NCBI GenBank assembly: GCA_019240525.1
Contig: JAFAYE010000001.1
Location: forward strand, 2,639,300 to 2,703,299
DNA from: Candidatus Eremiobacterota bacterium
Lineage (GTDB): Bacteria; Vulcanimicrobiota; Vulcanimicrobiia; Vulcanimicrobiales; Vulcanimicrobiaceae
Direction of reading: 5' to 3'
DNA: 64,000 bases
In this document: positions 26,350-34,923 of the stretch, piece after piece
Layout: each line of letters opens with the position of its first letter
Numbering within the stretch: the first letter of the stretch is position 1
Notes under the pieces: model-generated
The model's database searches: none
Seen by the model: only the letters and a program-made list of their open reading frames with translations
Told to the model about the DNA's origin: nothing
Translations under genes and position numbers: made by a program

Positions 26350-27301
26350 CGGATCGTTCGGTCAACGCAACCCGATTCATCGCCTCAACAATACTTTTAG
26401 AAAAGGCTTCGCCACCATGGCCGGCATCCTCGATGATGTGGAGTGCGCTGTTTCGCCAGGCTTTGTGCAGCCTCCATGCGGTTTCGAGTGGGCTGCTGAT
26501 GTCGTATCGCCCATGCAACAGAACGCCGGGAATATCGTTTAGCAGCCCGGCGTTGCGGATCAACTGGCCCTCGCCTAAGAACCCGGCATGCCTCCAGTAA
26601 TGTGTAACGAGGCGAGTAAAGAGCAATCGAAATTCCGGGTCTTCAAATCGGGGGTTGACGCGGTTCGGGCGGAGCAGAGAAACGTGAGTATGCTCCCACG
26701 CGCACCATTCACGCGCTGCGAATTCCCGCGTCGCTGAATCGGCGCTGAAGACCAGCTCGGCGTAAATGTCGACCAGGTCTTTCGCATGGCTTGCGCTGTG
26801 GGAGGCAATCGAGGCGAACCGCTCCCATTCTTCAGCGAAGATGCGGCCCATGTCGCGCGTTATCCACTGAACCTCGCGACGCGACGTCGTCGTGACGCAT
26901 GCTAAAACGATCGCGGCGACATGACTCGGAAACGTTTGCGCGTAGGCTTGGGCTAGCGTCGATCCCCATGAGGCGCCGAGAAGCGTCCAGCGATCAATCC
27001 GGAGATGCTTGCGCAAAGACTCTAAATCCTCAATGAGATGGACGATCGTATTCACTTCAAGATCGTCGATCGTCTGGACGTGCGGGCGGCTGCGGCCGCA
27101 ACCGCGCTGATCGGTTAGCACGATTTTGTAGATGGCGGGATCAAAGTAGCGCCGGCACTGGGGAGGAGAACCCGAACCAGGGCCGCCGTGAAGGTACACG
27201 ACGGGACGACCGGCCGGATTGCCGGAGCATTCCCAATAGATTTGCTGAGAATCTCCGACGTCGAGCATTCCGCTTGCATATGGCTCGATGTTTGGAAACA
27301 C
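26330..27301 (-). CDS. pip: Proline iminopeptidase
   Basis: 323 residues; alpha/beta hydrolase that removes N-terminal proline from peptides. It has the HGGPGSG oxyanion motif, DQRGCGRS, the nucleophile elbow GASWGSTLA (Ser), Asp in [10 protein letters not shown] and His in [10 protein letters not shown], matching the family throughout. The GTG at 27301 gives the family N-terminus ([18 protein letters not shown]). It is convergent with pstB. On its upstream side lies a sequence similar to the 3' end of the gene at 29110. Confidence 0.93.
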   Translation of the reverse strand: MFPNIEPYASGMLDVGDSQQIYWECSGNPAGRPVVYLHGGPGSGSPPQCRRYFDPAIYKIVLTDQRGCGRSRPHVQTIDDLEVNTIVHLIEDLESLRKHLRIDRWTLLGASWGSTLAQAYAQTFPSHVAAIVLACVTTTSRREVQWITRDMGRIFAEEWERFASIASHSASHAKDLVDIYAELVFSADSATREFAAREWCAWEHTHVSLLRPNRVNPRFEDPEFRLLFTRLVTHYWRHAGFLGEGQLIRNAGLLNDIPGVLLHGRYDISSPLETAWRLHKAWRNSALHIIEDAGHGGEAFSKSIVEAMNRVALTERSANRTFR

Positions 27302-27622
27302 GACAAGCGGCTTCGCCGACAGAGACTTCTGATACTACTGCAAAGATCGTACCAAATGTGACGCAGCGACAATGGCCGCGGGATACTACTTCAAGGGCAA
27401 GGGCAATCGGCTGGAACGGGGGCCTCGACACAAGGCCGTTGAGTCGCATGCGGGGACTTGCGGGCATCTCGTAGAGTCAAGTAAAGGGCTTACCGCATCG
27501 AGCAACAGCTCCCGGCCGCTCGTTCCTGGAGAAGCCGTGCACTGCGTTAGGAGTATTTGCTGCCCGACCCGCCAATCTGCAAATAAGTCCTAAGGTGCTT
27601 CTCGACTGAAGGGAGCTTTATA
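27302..27622. other. Intergenic region with a gene remnant and no clear gene
   Basis: 320 bases between pip and a lipoprotein gene. Positions about 27328-27376 repeat the last 45 bases of the gene at 29110-29691 on the minus strand, stop codon included. The rest holds a frame from 27372 (MAAGYYFKGKGNRLERG) with no ribosome binding site or family, which I do not call. No tRNA was seen. Confidence 0.5.
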
Positions 27623-28600
27623 ATGTGTAGCACGAAACGCACAATGCCCGTCGTGTTGGCTGCGCTGATTTGCAGTATCTTAGCGGCTTGCGGCGGTAGT
27701 TCGAGCTTGCCTCCCAACGGCGCTCAGGCGATGCCAGCCGATGATCATATTTTAACAGTTGCTGCTTCGGCGCGCTCATCAAAACAGGAAGCGTGGGGAG
27801 TTGGCGTAGATGGCTACGCAGGCGGCCCCGGCGGGGGACCATTTTTATTCGCCTACTGCGATGCGACCATTTACCTTTCTCCCCCTCAACCCAATTGTTA
27901 CCAAAATATTCCGTGGAAATACGGGAAAAAATCGCTCACCGTGGGCTACAGCGCGGATGCCAATCCATGCGAAGGCGGATCGCCTGGTTACGGGACATGT
28001 AGCGCCGCATTAAGCACGTCGGATAAGCTCGGAAAAGTTGCGATTAGCAACGCTGTGTCGGCGTCTGGAAATCCTTCGGACCCCAGCTGGGCCAGCAAAG
28101 GGACGACGCAGACCAGCGCATTCACTGATGAAATTATGGTCACGTCCAGTTCGCTTCCCGTCGGTAGTCCAGCGACGCTAAAGGAGACGCTTTCCTTATC
28201 CAAGGCCTTTAGCTTCACAGCAAGTTCGAGTAATGGCTCGGGATGTGCCAGCGTTGGGCTTATCGGAGTTGATGTCGGTTATCAAGCCAGCGGGGAGGCG
28301 GGCACTTTAACTGGTGAATGCCAGAATGGGCAGTTCGTCCAGAAAACCTCGAACGGATTAGGGACCACAGAATCAACCCCCCTGCAGGTTCGAGTTGGTT
28401 ACAGCTATCCTATATCACTAATCCTTTTGGTTGAACTCAACGTCTGGGATTGTACTTCGTTGACCTCAAACGAGACTACATGCGCATCATGGGGCGGCTC
28501 GTCTTCTGCTTCGATGCAGAATGTCGATGTGCCGTATAAGCTTACGTCAGTTACAAGTGGAGTAACGTATACAACAGCGAGCGGAAGGACATATCAATAA
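27623..28600 (+). CDS. Secreted lipoprotein of unknown function
   Basis: 325 residues, lipobox LAA-Cys23. The mature protein is Ser/Gly/Thr-rich with at least ten Cys residues, several paired closely (YCDATIYLSPPQPNC, NPCEGGSPGYGTC), so disulfides and an extracellular place are likely. GSGCASVGLIGVDVGYQASGE lies in the middle. No family is recognised. Its GC content is lower than neighbouring genes and it sits between gene remnants, which fits an accessory origin. The upstream GAAGGGAG is a fair ribosome binding site. A terminator follows. Confidence 0.65.
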   Translation: MCSTKRTMPVVLAALICSILAACGGSSSLPPNGAQAMPADDHILTVAASARSSKQEAWGVGVDGYAGGPGGGPFLFAYCDATIYLSPPQPNCYQNIPWKYGKKSLTVGYSADANPCEGGSPGYGTCSAALSTSDKLGKVAISNAVSASGNPSDPSWASKGTTQTSAFTDEIMVTSSSLPVGSPATLKETLSLSKAFSFTASSSNGSGCASVGLIGVDVGYQASGEAGTLTGECQNGQFVQKTSNGLGTTESTPLQVRVGYSYPISLILLVELNVWDCTSLTSNETTCASWGGSSSASMQNVDVPYKLTSVTSGVTYTTASGRTYQ

Positions 28601-28621
28601 TCGTAAGACTGAACGAACTGA

Positions 28622-28650
28622 AAGCGGTCAGCTTTTCGGGCCCGCTTTTT
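28622..28650 (+). terminator. Terminator after the Cys-rich lipoprotein gene
   Basis: AAGCGG and CCGCTT pair across a 14-base loop, and the stem runs into TTTTTCTGG, 22 bases after the stop at 28600. Confidence 0.6.
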
Positions 28651-28699
28651 CTGGAGGGACATGCCTGGGCCGCAGCGGGCTCGCACTGAACCGGAACTT

Positions 28700-28765
28700 C
28701 GAAAGTCCTTAATGTGTATCCGGCAACGATGGCCGCCGCCACCGCGAGCTTGTGATTACCCTGGC
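28700..28765 (-). pseudogene. Fragment of the 29110-type gene
   Basis: On the minus strand this reads NHKLAVAAAIVAG, closely matching the C-terminal DHKLAMAAAIVAAS of the intact gene at 29110-29691. The surrounding frame is short and lacks the rest of the protein, so this is a decayed duplicate of the 3' end. Confidence 0.6.
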
Positions 28766-28805
28766 CAGCTTGACGATCGAGAAGCTCAAGCTAGCCATAG
28801 AACGG

Positions 28806-29108
28806 CTACGTGTCGTCTGGTTCGTCACCCGCGTTCTCGCGACGCATCTCAGCATGGGCTTTCGCTTTAAGCTGATTCGGAGGCGGCTCGACGTACCAGC
28901 TGACCGATTTTCCAGAACCTAATTCGAAGTCCGCATCACGCAGTGCCCGCGCTTCTTTGAACCCATAGAAGCAGCGCGGAAAAAAGAAAATGCCCGCAAT
29001 AGCAGTTGCGGCCATCCAGATAGGAGACCAATGGGATAGACTGCCGGCAACAATCGCGCAGACCAGTGCAGATGCAAAACCGAAGAAGAGCGAGTGCTCG
29101 CGTAACAT
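28806..29108 (-). CDS. Small two-helix membrane protein
   Basis: About 100 residues from the ATG at 29108 (MLREHSLFFGFASALVCAIV). Two membrane helices are followed by a polar Glu/Lys/Arg-rich tail. The ATG begins one base after the stop of the gene at 29110, so translation is probably coupled. No family is recognised. The longer form from 29228 would overlap the preceding gene and is less likely. Confidence 0.5.
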   Translation of the reverse strand: MLREHSLFFGFASALVCAIVAGSLSHWSPIWMAATAIAGIFFFPRCFYGFKEARALRDADFELGSGKSVSWYVEPPPNQLKAKAHAEMRRENAGDEPDDT

Positions 29109-29109
29109 A

Positions 29110-29691
29110 CTACTGCGCAGATCGTATGATAGGTGACGCAGCGACGATGGCCGCCGCCATTGCGAGCTTGTGATCCGCATTCCAAGGCGGCCCAACGGTC
29201 GCGCGCAAATTGGCAAAGTGAGCGTCAAAGTTCTCGACGCCTACTGCATTGGCCGCGCCTGCCGCCACCGTCTTTGCATCGAACCAGTGCACCGGCCACC
29301 CACGAGCCTCGGCGGCGGTTGCCAAGGCTTGGCGGTACATCACCCAGTCGGCGACGTTGCGAGCGCGGTAGTCCGTAATGCGTTCGGGAATCGTCGGTGG
29401 GAGCGGCTGGCAGTTCCGAAGGGCGATCCCAAGGATCGGCCCCACGGCCGTCGCGACGTCGTTCAACGCAATGACGGAGTGTCTCTCGGCCGAAGCGCGA
29501 ACTCGCTCTACCAGAGCGACAGCCCCCTGCGGCGGAAGCTGTTGGCCTTCGTGATGATGCGGAAGTGCCGGTAGCGAGTCGTCCACCAGTTCGACGCGGC
29601 GGCGATCGAGGATTTTCCCATCGGGCCCGACCGTCACGAACACGGCCCAGCCGCCGTGGTCAGATACTCCGATTACGCCGCCGGTTTTCAG
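29110..29691 (-). CDS. Conserved hypothetical protein beginning GGVIGVSDHGGWAV
   Basis: About 193 residues. The frame has no ATG/GTG/TTG start that includes the strongly patterned N-terminus GGVIGVSDHGGWAVFVTVGPDG. The only upstream start-like codon is CTG at 29691, which overlaps the stop of the preceding propeller gene as CTGA; GTG at 29643 would truncate a beta strand. Two conserved-looking parts (ALNDVATAVGPILGIALRNC, FDAKTVAAGAANAVG) suggest an RNase H-like fold, but this is only an impression. Fragments of its 3' end occur at 27328 and 28700. Confidence 0.6.
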   Translation of the reverse strand: MKTGGVIGVSDHGGWAVFVTVGPDGKILDRRRVELVDDSLPALPHHHEGQQLPPQGAVALVERVRASAERHSVIALNDVATAVGPILGIALRNCQPLPPTIPERITDYRARNVADWVMYRQALATAAEARGWPVHWFDAKTVAAGAANAVGVENFDAHFANLRATVGPPWNADHKLAMAAAIVAASPIIRSAQ

Positions 29692-30620
29692 TTTGGCCCG
29701 TCCACGCCGAATGCGGCGCCGATGTTTAGCCCGTGGGCGTGATAGTTGCGCTCGAACATCCCCGACGGGAAGCTATACTGCGTGCCGCCTCCGTCGCTCG
29801 CGCCGAGAAGCAACGTGCCGTCGGGGCTGAGCGCAATGCCGAGCAATCCGGACGTCTGGATTTGAAGACCAGTTGGCTGACCTGATTCGGTAAACTCCTC
29901 GACGCCGCTACCTTGACCGGCAACGAGCAGATCGCCGTTGCTTTCAGCAACGATCCCCGCAGGATTTCCGGGATAATAGATCGGCAACTGAGCTGCTCCG
30001 CTTTGTTGGCCCCCAAAAAACTCAATGACTGTCCCTGTTGTCCCCAACACCGCGGTCGCAAAGACGTTTCCGTTAAGGGAGCAGGTAAGGAAGAAAAACT
30101 CCGCGCCATCATAGGTGAGCGTTTCGGCCGGCTTACGGCTGCGCTGAGGGTAGACCGTAACGTTTCCGCCGCCGCCACTTCCGTTTAGAATATTCGCAAC
30201 GTAGACATTGCCGTTAGGACACACGGCGACATCCTCGGGTTGATTGTTTCCGTCGTGCAAAGTCCTGAACGGCGAATCGGATCCGGTTTTGAACTCAAGA
30301 ACGTCATTCGACCCGCGATTCGCGACATAGAGCGTGCCGTGCGCGTCGGCGAAGAGCCCTTGCGGATAGTTCACGTCGTCGGTGATCGCGGCAATGCGTC
30401 TGCCGTTTAAACGGAACACGCTAATGCGGTTGGCGTTCTCTTCGGACAGGTAGGCGAGCAGCCGGCTCGAGTGCATCTGGAGCTGCTGTGCGGGCAACGG
30501 CGGGGTGACGACCGATTGGATCGGCGGTGCTTGGCTTGCGCCGCAGGCGGACAGTGATAGGATCAGCGCACAAAAGCAGAGGCCGACGCAGGTGCCGTTG
30601 TAGCTCGGTTTCATCGTCAA
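29688..30620 (-). CDS. NHL-type beta-propeller lipoprotein
   Basis: 310 residues, lipobox LSA-Cys26. Repeats such as YPQGLFADAHGTLYVANRGSNDVLEF and QPEDVAVCPNGNVYVANI form an NHL/SMP-30-like propeller of about six blades. It is probably on the outer surface. It is coupled to the gene at 29110 by a CTGA overlap. It resembles the propellers at 32724 and 33850. Confidence 0.75.
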   Translation of the reverse strand: MTMKPSYNGTCVGLCFCALILSLSACGASQAPPIQSVVTPPLPAQQLQMHSSRLLAYLSEENANRISVFRLNGRRIAAITDDVNYPQGLFADAHGTLYVANRGSNDVLEFKTGSDSPFRTLHDGNNQPEDVAVCPNGNVYVANILNGSGGGGNVTVYPQRSRKPAETLTYDGAEFFFLTCSLNGNVFATAVLGTTGTVIEFFGGQQSGAAQLPIYYPGNPAGIVAESNGDLLVAGQGSGVEEFTESGQPTGLQIQTSGLLGIALSPDGTLLLGASDGGGTQYSFPSGMFERNYHAHGLNIGAAFGVDGPN

Positions 30621-30747
30621 TGACCTTTCTGAAGAACCCGTGCTCGGTTGACATTAGCGGTTGGCGGCCGATTTCATCTCAGTAGGAACCCGAGCCGACT
30701 CAAACCGAATATTGTAAGGACGGGTCGCCTTTTTTCGGGGAAGCAAT

Positions 30748-32115
30748 ATGAGCATTTCGTCTTCGCGTCGTTATACGCCGGGTATTTTCGCGGCTGCCGT
30801 GCTGCTTGCGAGTTGTTCGGCTGGATCGCAGGCGCCGTTGCCCTACATGCAAAGCAGCACGGCATTGCGAGCATTGGCAAGTACCGGCGCCGGCAAGATC
30901 ACGCATGTCGTTTACATCGTTCAAGAGAACCGCAGCTTCGATAATCTGTTCCAGGGTTATCCCGGCGCAAACACCGTCGCTGAAGGCAAGAACTCGAAGG
31001 GGCAGACAATCAAACTCCAGCCGTCAAGGCTTGGCGCTTTTTACGACATCGATCACTCGGCGCAAGCGATGTTCGAGGCATGTAACGGTACGGGCAAGCT
31101 GCCCGGAACCGACTGCCGGATGAACGGGTTCGATCTCGAGTGGGCGGACGGCGGCCCAAAGAACCCGCAATACGTTTACGTGCCGCACGGGCAATCGCGG
31201 CCGTATTTTGACATGGCGCACGAAGGCGTCTTGGCCGACAACATGTTCCAATCGCAGCTCGACGAAAGTTTCGTGGCGCATCAGTATATTATCGCCGCGC
31301 AGGCGGCCTGGAGCGTGGATTTGCCCGCCGGCCCCTGGGCCTGCGGCGGTGGACGATTCGATACCGAAACGACGATTACCGAAGAGCGAACGATCGCAAA
31401 GAAATCGATTCATCCGTGTTACGATTATCAAACGCTCGGCGACGAGCTCGACAAAGCCGGGCTTTCGTGGCGTTTTTACGCCGCGGAGTACGGCAGCGCA
31501 TCGAGCGACGACGGAGCCGACTGGTCGGGCTATCAAGCGGTGAGGCACATCCGGTACGGACCCGATTGGAAAAAAGACGTAATTTCCCCAAACTGGAAGT
31601 TCATCACCGACGTGCGTGGAGGGAAGCTGTCAAACTTCACCTGGATTACGCCGGTGTGCGACGATTCCGATCATACGAACTGCCCGGGCGACTACGGGCC
31701 GTCGTGGGTGTCGGCGCTGGTCAACGCCGTCGGAAAGAGCAAGTTCTGGAGTTCGACCGCGATCTTCATTCAGTGGGACGACTGGGGCGGTCTTTACGAC
31801 CACGTTCCACCGCCCTATAAGGATCGAGATAGTTTAGGCTTTCGCGTTCCTCTGATCATGTTGTCGCCCTACGCCAGGCGCGGCCATATCTCAAAGGTGC
31901 AGTACGAAACGGCCAGCGTGCTGCGCTTCGCCGAGGATTTATACGGCCTCGGGCAGCTCGCGCCGGCGGACACACGCGCGACGTCGCCGGCCAACGATTG
32001 TTTTGATTTTTCGCAGAGCCCGTTGCCTTTCGTAAAGATCAACGCGCGGTATCCGCCAAGCTTCTTCATGCACAACCACGGCAGCGGTAACTACTTTGCA
32101 CCGGATTACGAGTAA
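30748..32115 (+). CDS. Phosphoesterase-family (PF04185) lipoprotein, copy 3
   Basis: 455 residues, lipobox LAS-Cys23. It follows copy 1 (14238-15599) almost residue for residue: HVVYIVQENRSFDNLFQGYPG, SQLDESFVAHQYIIAAQAAW, DYGPSWVSALVNAVGKSKFW and FIQWDDWGGLYDHVPPP. Copy 1 and copy 3 are therefore recent paralogues, while copy 2 is more distant. Unlike copy 2 its linker has no repeat-derived segment. Its 3' end overlaps the convergent acetyltransferase gene by 10 bases. Confidence 0.9.
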   Translation: MSISSSRRYTPGIFAAAVLLASCSAGSQAPLPYMQSSTALRALASTGAGKITHVVYIVQENRSFDNLFQGYPGANTVAEGKNSKGQTIKLQPSRLGAFYDIDHSAQAMFEACNGTGKLPGTDCRMNGFDLEWADGGPKNPQYVYVPHGQSRPYFDMAHEGVLADNMFQSQLDESFVAHQYIIAAQAAWSVDLPAGPWACGGGRFDTETTITEERTIAKKSIHPCYDYQTLGDELDKAGLSWRFYAAEYGSASSDDGADWSGYQAVRHIRYGPDWKKDVISPNWKFITDVRGGKLSNFTWITPVCDDSDHTNCPGDYGPSWVSALVNAVGKSKFWSSTAIFIQWDDWGGLYDHVPPPYKDRDSLGFRVPLIMLSPYARRGHISKVQYETASVLRFAEDLYGLGQLAPADTRATSPANDCFDFSQSPLPFVKINARYPPSFFMHNHGSGNYFAPDYE

Positions 32116-32654
32116 GTCGGCCGCGATCGCTCGAGCAGCAAGGTAGGCTCGCCTTTGACGATCGCCCGGTCAAAAACGCGGTAACCTATTTTTGCGGCGA
32201 CCCGCACCGACGCCGAATTCCGCTCGTTGATCAGGCAGACCGTGCGATCGGCGTCGAGATTGGTGTCGGCCCAATTGAGAACGGCCCTCGCCCCTTCGGT
32301 GGCGTAGCCGTGACCGTGAAACTCGGGCGTGAGCGCGAAGCCAAGTTCGGGAACGCCTCTCATCGAATCGGCGATGTCCCGGTGAAAATCCGCGAATCCA
32401 ACCTCACCGACGAATCTGTTTGAGCTCGGAAGCTCCATGACCCAATAACCAAAACCCATGAGCGCCCAATGCCCGACGTTGGTTAGAAGCCTGGCCCAGG
32501 TCTGTTGCTCGCTCGACACCTGACCGATAAACCTCGTTACTTCGGGATCCGACCACAAGGCGAGACAGGGTGCAAGATCGTCGCGGCGGTGAGCACGTAG
32601 GCGCAAGCGCGGCGTTTCGATCGTCGGTGCATAGGACGGCATTGAGAGGCTCAT
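32106..32654 (-). CDS. GNAT acetyltransferase, RimJ/RimL type
   Basis: About 182 residues. It has the family order IETPRLRLRAHRRDDL, FVGEVGFADF, ELGFALTPEFHGHGYATEGARAVLNWA (acetyl-CoA loop) and NERNSASVRVAAKIGY. It acetylates an amino group on an unknown substrate. The Met at 32654 (MSLSMPSYAPTIETP) is preferred; the longer form from 32711 would translate the terminator hairpin at 32679. Confidence 0.88.
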   Translation of the reverse strand: MSLSMPSYAPTIETPRLRLRAHRRDDLAPCLALWSDPEVTRFIGQVSSEQQTWARLLTNVGHWALMGFGYWVMELPSSNRFVGEVGFADFHRDIADSMRGVPELGFALTPEFHGHGYATEGARAVLNWADTNLDADRTVCLINERNSASVRVAAKIGYRVFDRAIVKGEPTLLLERSRPTYS

Positions 32655-32678
32655 ACTCGTCCGTTTACTAAGGTCTGG

Positions 32679-32704
32679 GACGAGCCCGCCGAAGCGGGCT
32701 CGTC
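32679..32704 (-). terminator. Terminator hairpin after the propeller gene
   Basis: GACGAGCCCGC and GCGGGCTCGTC form a perfect 11-base stem around CGAA, 20 bases after the stop of the minus-strand gene ending at 32724. No T-run follows. Confidence 0.65.
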
Positions 32705-32723
32705 GCGACAAAGATCCCGAGAC

Positions 32724-33731
32724 TTAGGGCTTCGTTATGAGAAGGCCCGTAGGCAGTTCAATTCCGTTCGAGAGTGTAGCGTACGGCGTATACGAATTTG
32801 GTTTGTACGCGTACACGTCGTGTGTGTCGATATCCGATTCGACAACCTCGCCTTTGGGCTTGCCGACATTCTGCAAGCTAATGGCGTATGGGTAGTCATT
32901 ACCGGGTATCGTCTTGATCGGGCTCGTCGATCCGCCAAGTTGGTAGATGTTGATGATATTTCCCGAGCCGCCGGTCTCCCAAAGTTCACCGGTTTTCTGG
33001 TTGATTGCCAGGCCGAGCGGTTCCCCGAGGCCTTGCAAATTTAAGTTCTTGATGTTCGAACTTCCCACCGGGAGTTCGAATACTGCGCTGGCACCGAAAT
33101 CCGCAATATAGAGATTTCCGGCGCTGTCCAAGGCGAGGCCAAACGGATCCGTGAGCCCGCCTCCGGTGATCACGTCGGATGGTGACGAAGCACCCGCGGG
33201 ATATATGCTGATCGACGCCGGGTTATACCCGGTCACATAGAGCGTTCCGCTCCTGTTGATCGCAATGCCGAGCGGGTCGCTGATGCCGTCGGTGATCGTG
33301 GTCTTCAGTGTCGTCGACCCTTTTGAATACTCCTCGATGTCGCCCGTGAAGGATCCTGACGGGCAGTTATCGGCCACGAAGATATTGCCATGGCTGTCCG
33401 CGGCCAGGCCGTATGGGCAACCTTTGGCAACGTGGATGGATGCGATCGGTGGGGGGTTCGTGGCCAGCTTTGCGGTTTGATAAATATTGACCGCCGCTTC
33501 TTCTTGATCGCCTTCAAAGACAAGCGATTTTTTGGTCGGATATGTTCCTGCAGCGTTTTCGCGGAGAATCGGGCTGTGCCCAATCGCCAAAGCGATCGGT
33601 ACGCCGGAATGCACAAACGCCGTTGCCGACTGCGACGGGAGGGACGACGATTGCGAGCCGATGCCCCCGCTGCAACCTGCAATTGCAAAAAGCGCCGACG
33701 CTACGAGTGCACGGCGCGGTGATACGTCCAT
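32724..33731 (-). CDS. NHL-type propeller lipoprotein
   Basis: 335 residues, lipobox IAG-Cys20. It has repeats such as DPLGIAINRSGTLYVTGYNPASI, DPFGLALDSAGNLYIADFGASAVF and EPLGLAINQKTGELWETG. It is a surface propeller with unknown partner. The ATG at 33731 has GGAGG six bases upstream; the frame extends to 33812 but that part precedes the ribosome binding site. It lies between terminator hairpin 32679 and the next propeller gene, on the same strand. Confidence 0.82.
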   Translation of the reverse strand: MDVSPRRALVASALFAIAGCSGGIGSQSSSLPSQSATAFVHSGVPIALAIGHSPILRENAAGTYPTKKSLVFEGDQEEAAVNIYQTAKLATNPPPIASIHVAKGCPYGLAADSHGNIFVADNCPSGSFTGDIEEYSKGSTTLKTTITDGISDPLGIAINRSGTLYVTGYNPASISIYPAGASSPSDVITGGGLTDPFGLALDSAGNLYIADFGASAVFELPVGSSNIKNLNLQGLGEPLGLAINQKTGELWETGGSGNIINIYQLGGSTSPIKTIPGNDYPYAISLQNVGKPKGEVVESDIDTHDVYAYKPNSYTPYATLSNGIELPTGLLITKP

Positions 33732-33849
33732 GAAACCTCCAAATGGATTGGTCTGAGAAGGAAGGGGTGGTTTGGGGGCACGCACCGCTTCTCCTCGCCC
33801 GCGCGAGGCCACATAGCAATAAGTAGGGGTCGGGGCCTATCGGCCGTCG

Positions 33850-34812
33850 TTAGTTGTTGCCGCCAGGAAAGGCGTAGACGTCGTCGGCTGTATCCAAGGT
33901 TCCCTGCCCAATGGTGTAAAGCTGCTTGCCGCTGATATCACATTTTTCTATCGACGAACTCGAGTCAACTTCATATATTTGCTTGTCCGATCGATCGAAG
34001 GAGAACGTTATAGCCGAGCCCACGCGACAGCCGAGCGGCCGCGTAGGGTCGTTCTTTCGCGGCGAGTCGTGATAGAGGTTAAGGCCGACATAAGTATTCC
34101 CCATCGCAAGCTTGCCGGTCTTCAAGGCTCGGATGCCTGAAGCGCTATTTGCCGTACCGAGATGCAAGTTTCCGTATTCGGTCACCGTGACGCCGTTGTA
34201 CGATGCAACCTGCATCTCGTTGGCGAAATTGGAATACGTGAACCAGAGAACGTTGTTTGCATCACAGGTCGCGAACGCGGCGCTGTAGATGTTTGCGTCG
34301 GGTACGGTACCGGTTGGGGACTTGGCACCCGGCGCAAAGATGGCGACATCACCGGGTTTTTGGCTGAAACCGAATTCGTTCGCCGCGTACACCGTTCCGT
34401 TCGGACAGACGGCCACCGAACTAATAAATTCTCCGGGGTCGCTCAGCGTGGACGTCGCCGAGTAGCTGCCTGGCGCGTAGACTTTTATTGCGTAGTCGCC
34501 TTCGGCCGCAACGTACAGGTTGCCACTTGAGTCCATATCGAGACCCAGTGGGCCTTTCGAATCGGTAATTGTTCCCAAGACGGGTCCGTTCCGGCGGTCG
34601 GCAAATTGGTAAACTTTGCCTACGAAGTGGTCGGAGACAAAGACAGATTTCGCCCATGTGGTGCGTCGCGTTCCAGGCCCAAGAGTCCGACCATGGGTGG
34701 TCAACGATTGCGGGCCCATTGGCGAAAGGTTTTCATTGCCGGCATTACAGCCGCTCGCAACGATGATGAGCGCCGCCGCCGCGACTACGCAGGTCGTTCT
34801 TACATTGCACAT
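33850..34812 (-). CDS. Propeller lipoprotein, cysteine-containing
   Basis: 320 residues from the ATG at 34812; lipobox ASG-Cys22. Propeller repeats: GPLGLDMDSSGNLYVAAEGDYAIKVY, FISSVAVCPNGTVYAANEFGF. The last third departs from the repeat pattern and contains two Cys (LGCRVG, EKCDISG). The frame is open to 35256, but the added part lacks a signal peptide and runs opposite to another gene, so I reject it. The next plus-strand gene probably starts about 110 bases away, leaving room for divergent promoters. Confidence 0.75.
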   Translation of the reverse strand: MCNVRTTCVVAAAALIIVASGCNAGNENLSPMGPQSLTTHGRTLGPGTRRTTWAKSVFVSDHFVGKVYQFADRRNGPVLGTITDSKGPLGLDMDSSGNLYVAAEGDYAIKVYAPGSYSATSTLSDPGEFISSVAVCPNGTVYAANEFGFSQKPGDVAIFAPGAKSPTGTVPDANIYSAAFATCDANNVLWFTYSNFANEMQVASYNGVTVTEYGNLHLGTANSASGIRALKTGKLAMGNTYVGLNLYHDSPRKNDPTRPLGCRVGSAITFSFDRSDKQIYEVDSSSSIEKCDISGKQLYTIGQGTLDTADDVYAFPGGNN

Positions 34813-34923
34813 TCTGGCAACACAATGGGCCCGAAGTATGAAGAAAGCCTGAAATGCGATCCCGTCGACCCGACCGAACGAGCTAACGGGCAGGGAAACG
34901 CTCCGGCGAGGGAGAGTTTGGGT

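Noticed and set aside
27372-27593. 73-codon frame in the gap after pip
   Set aside because: It has no ribosome binding site, no family and overlaps a gene remnant.
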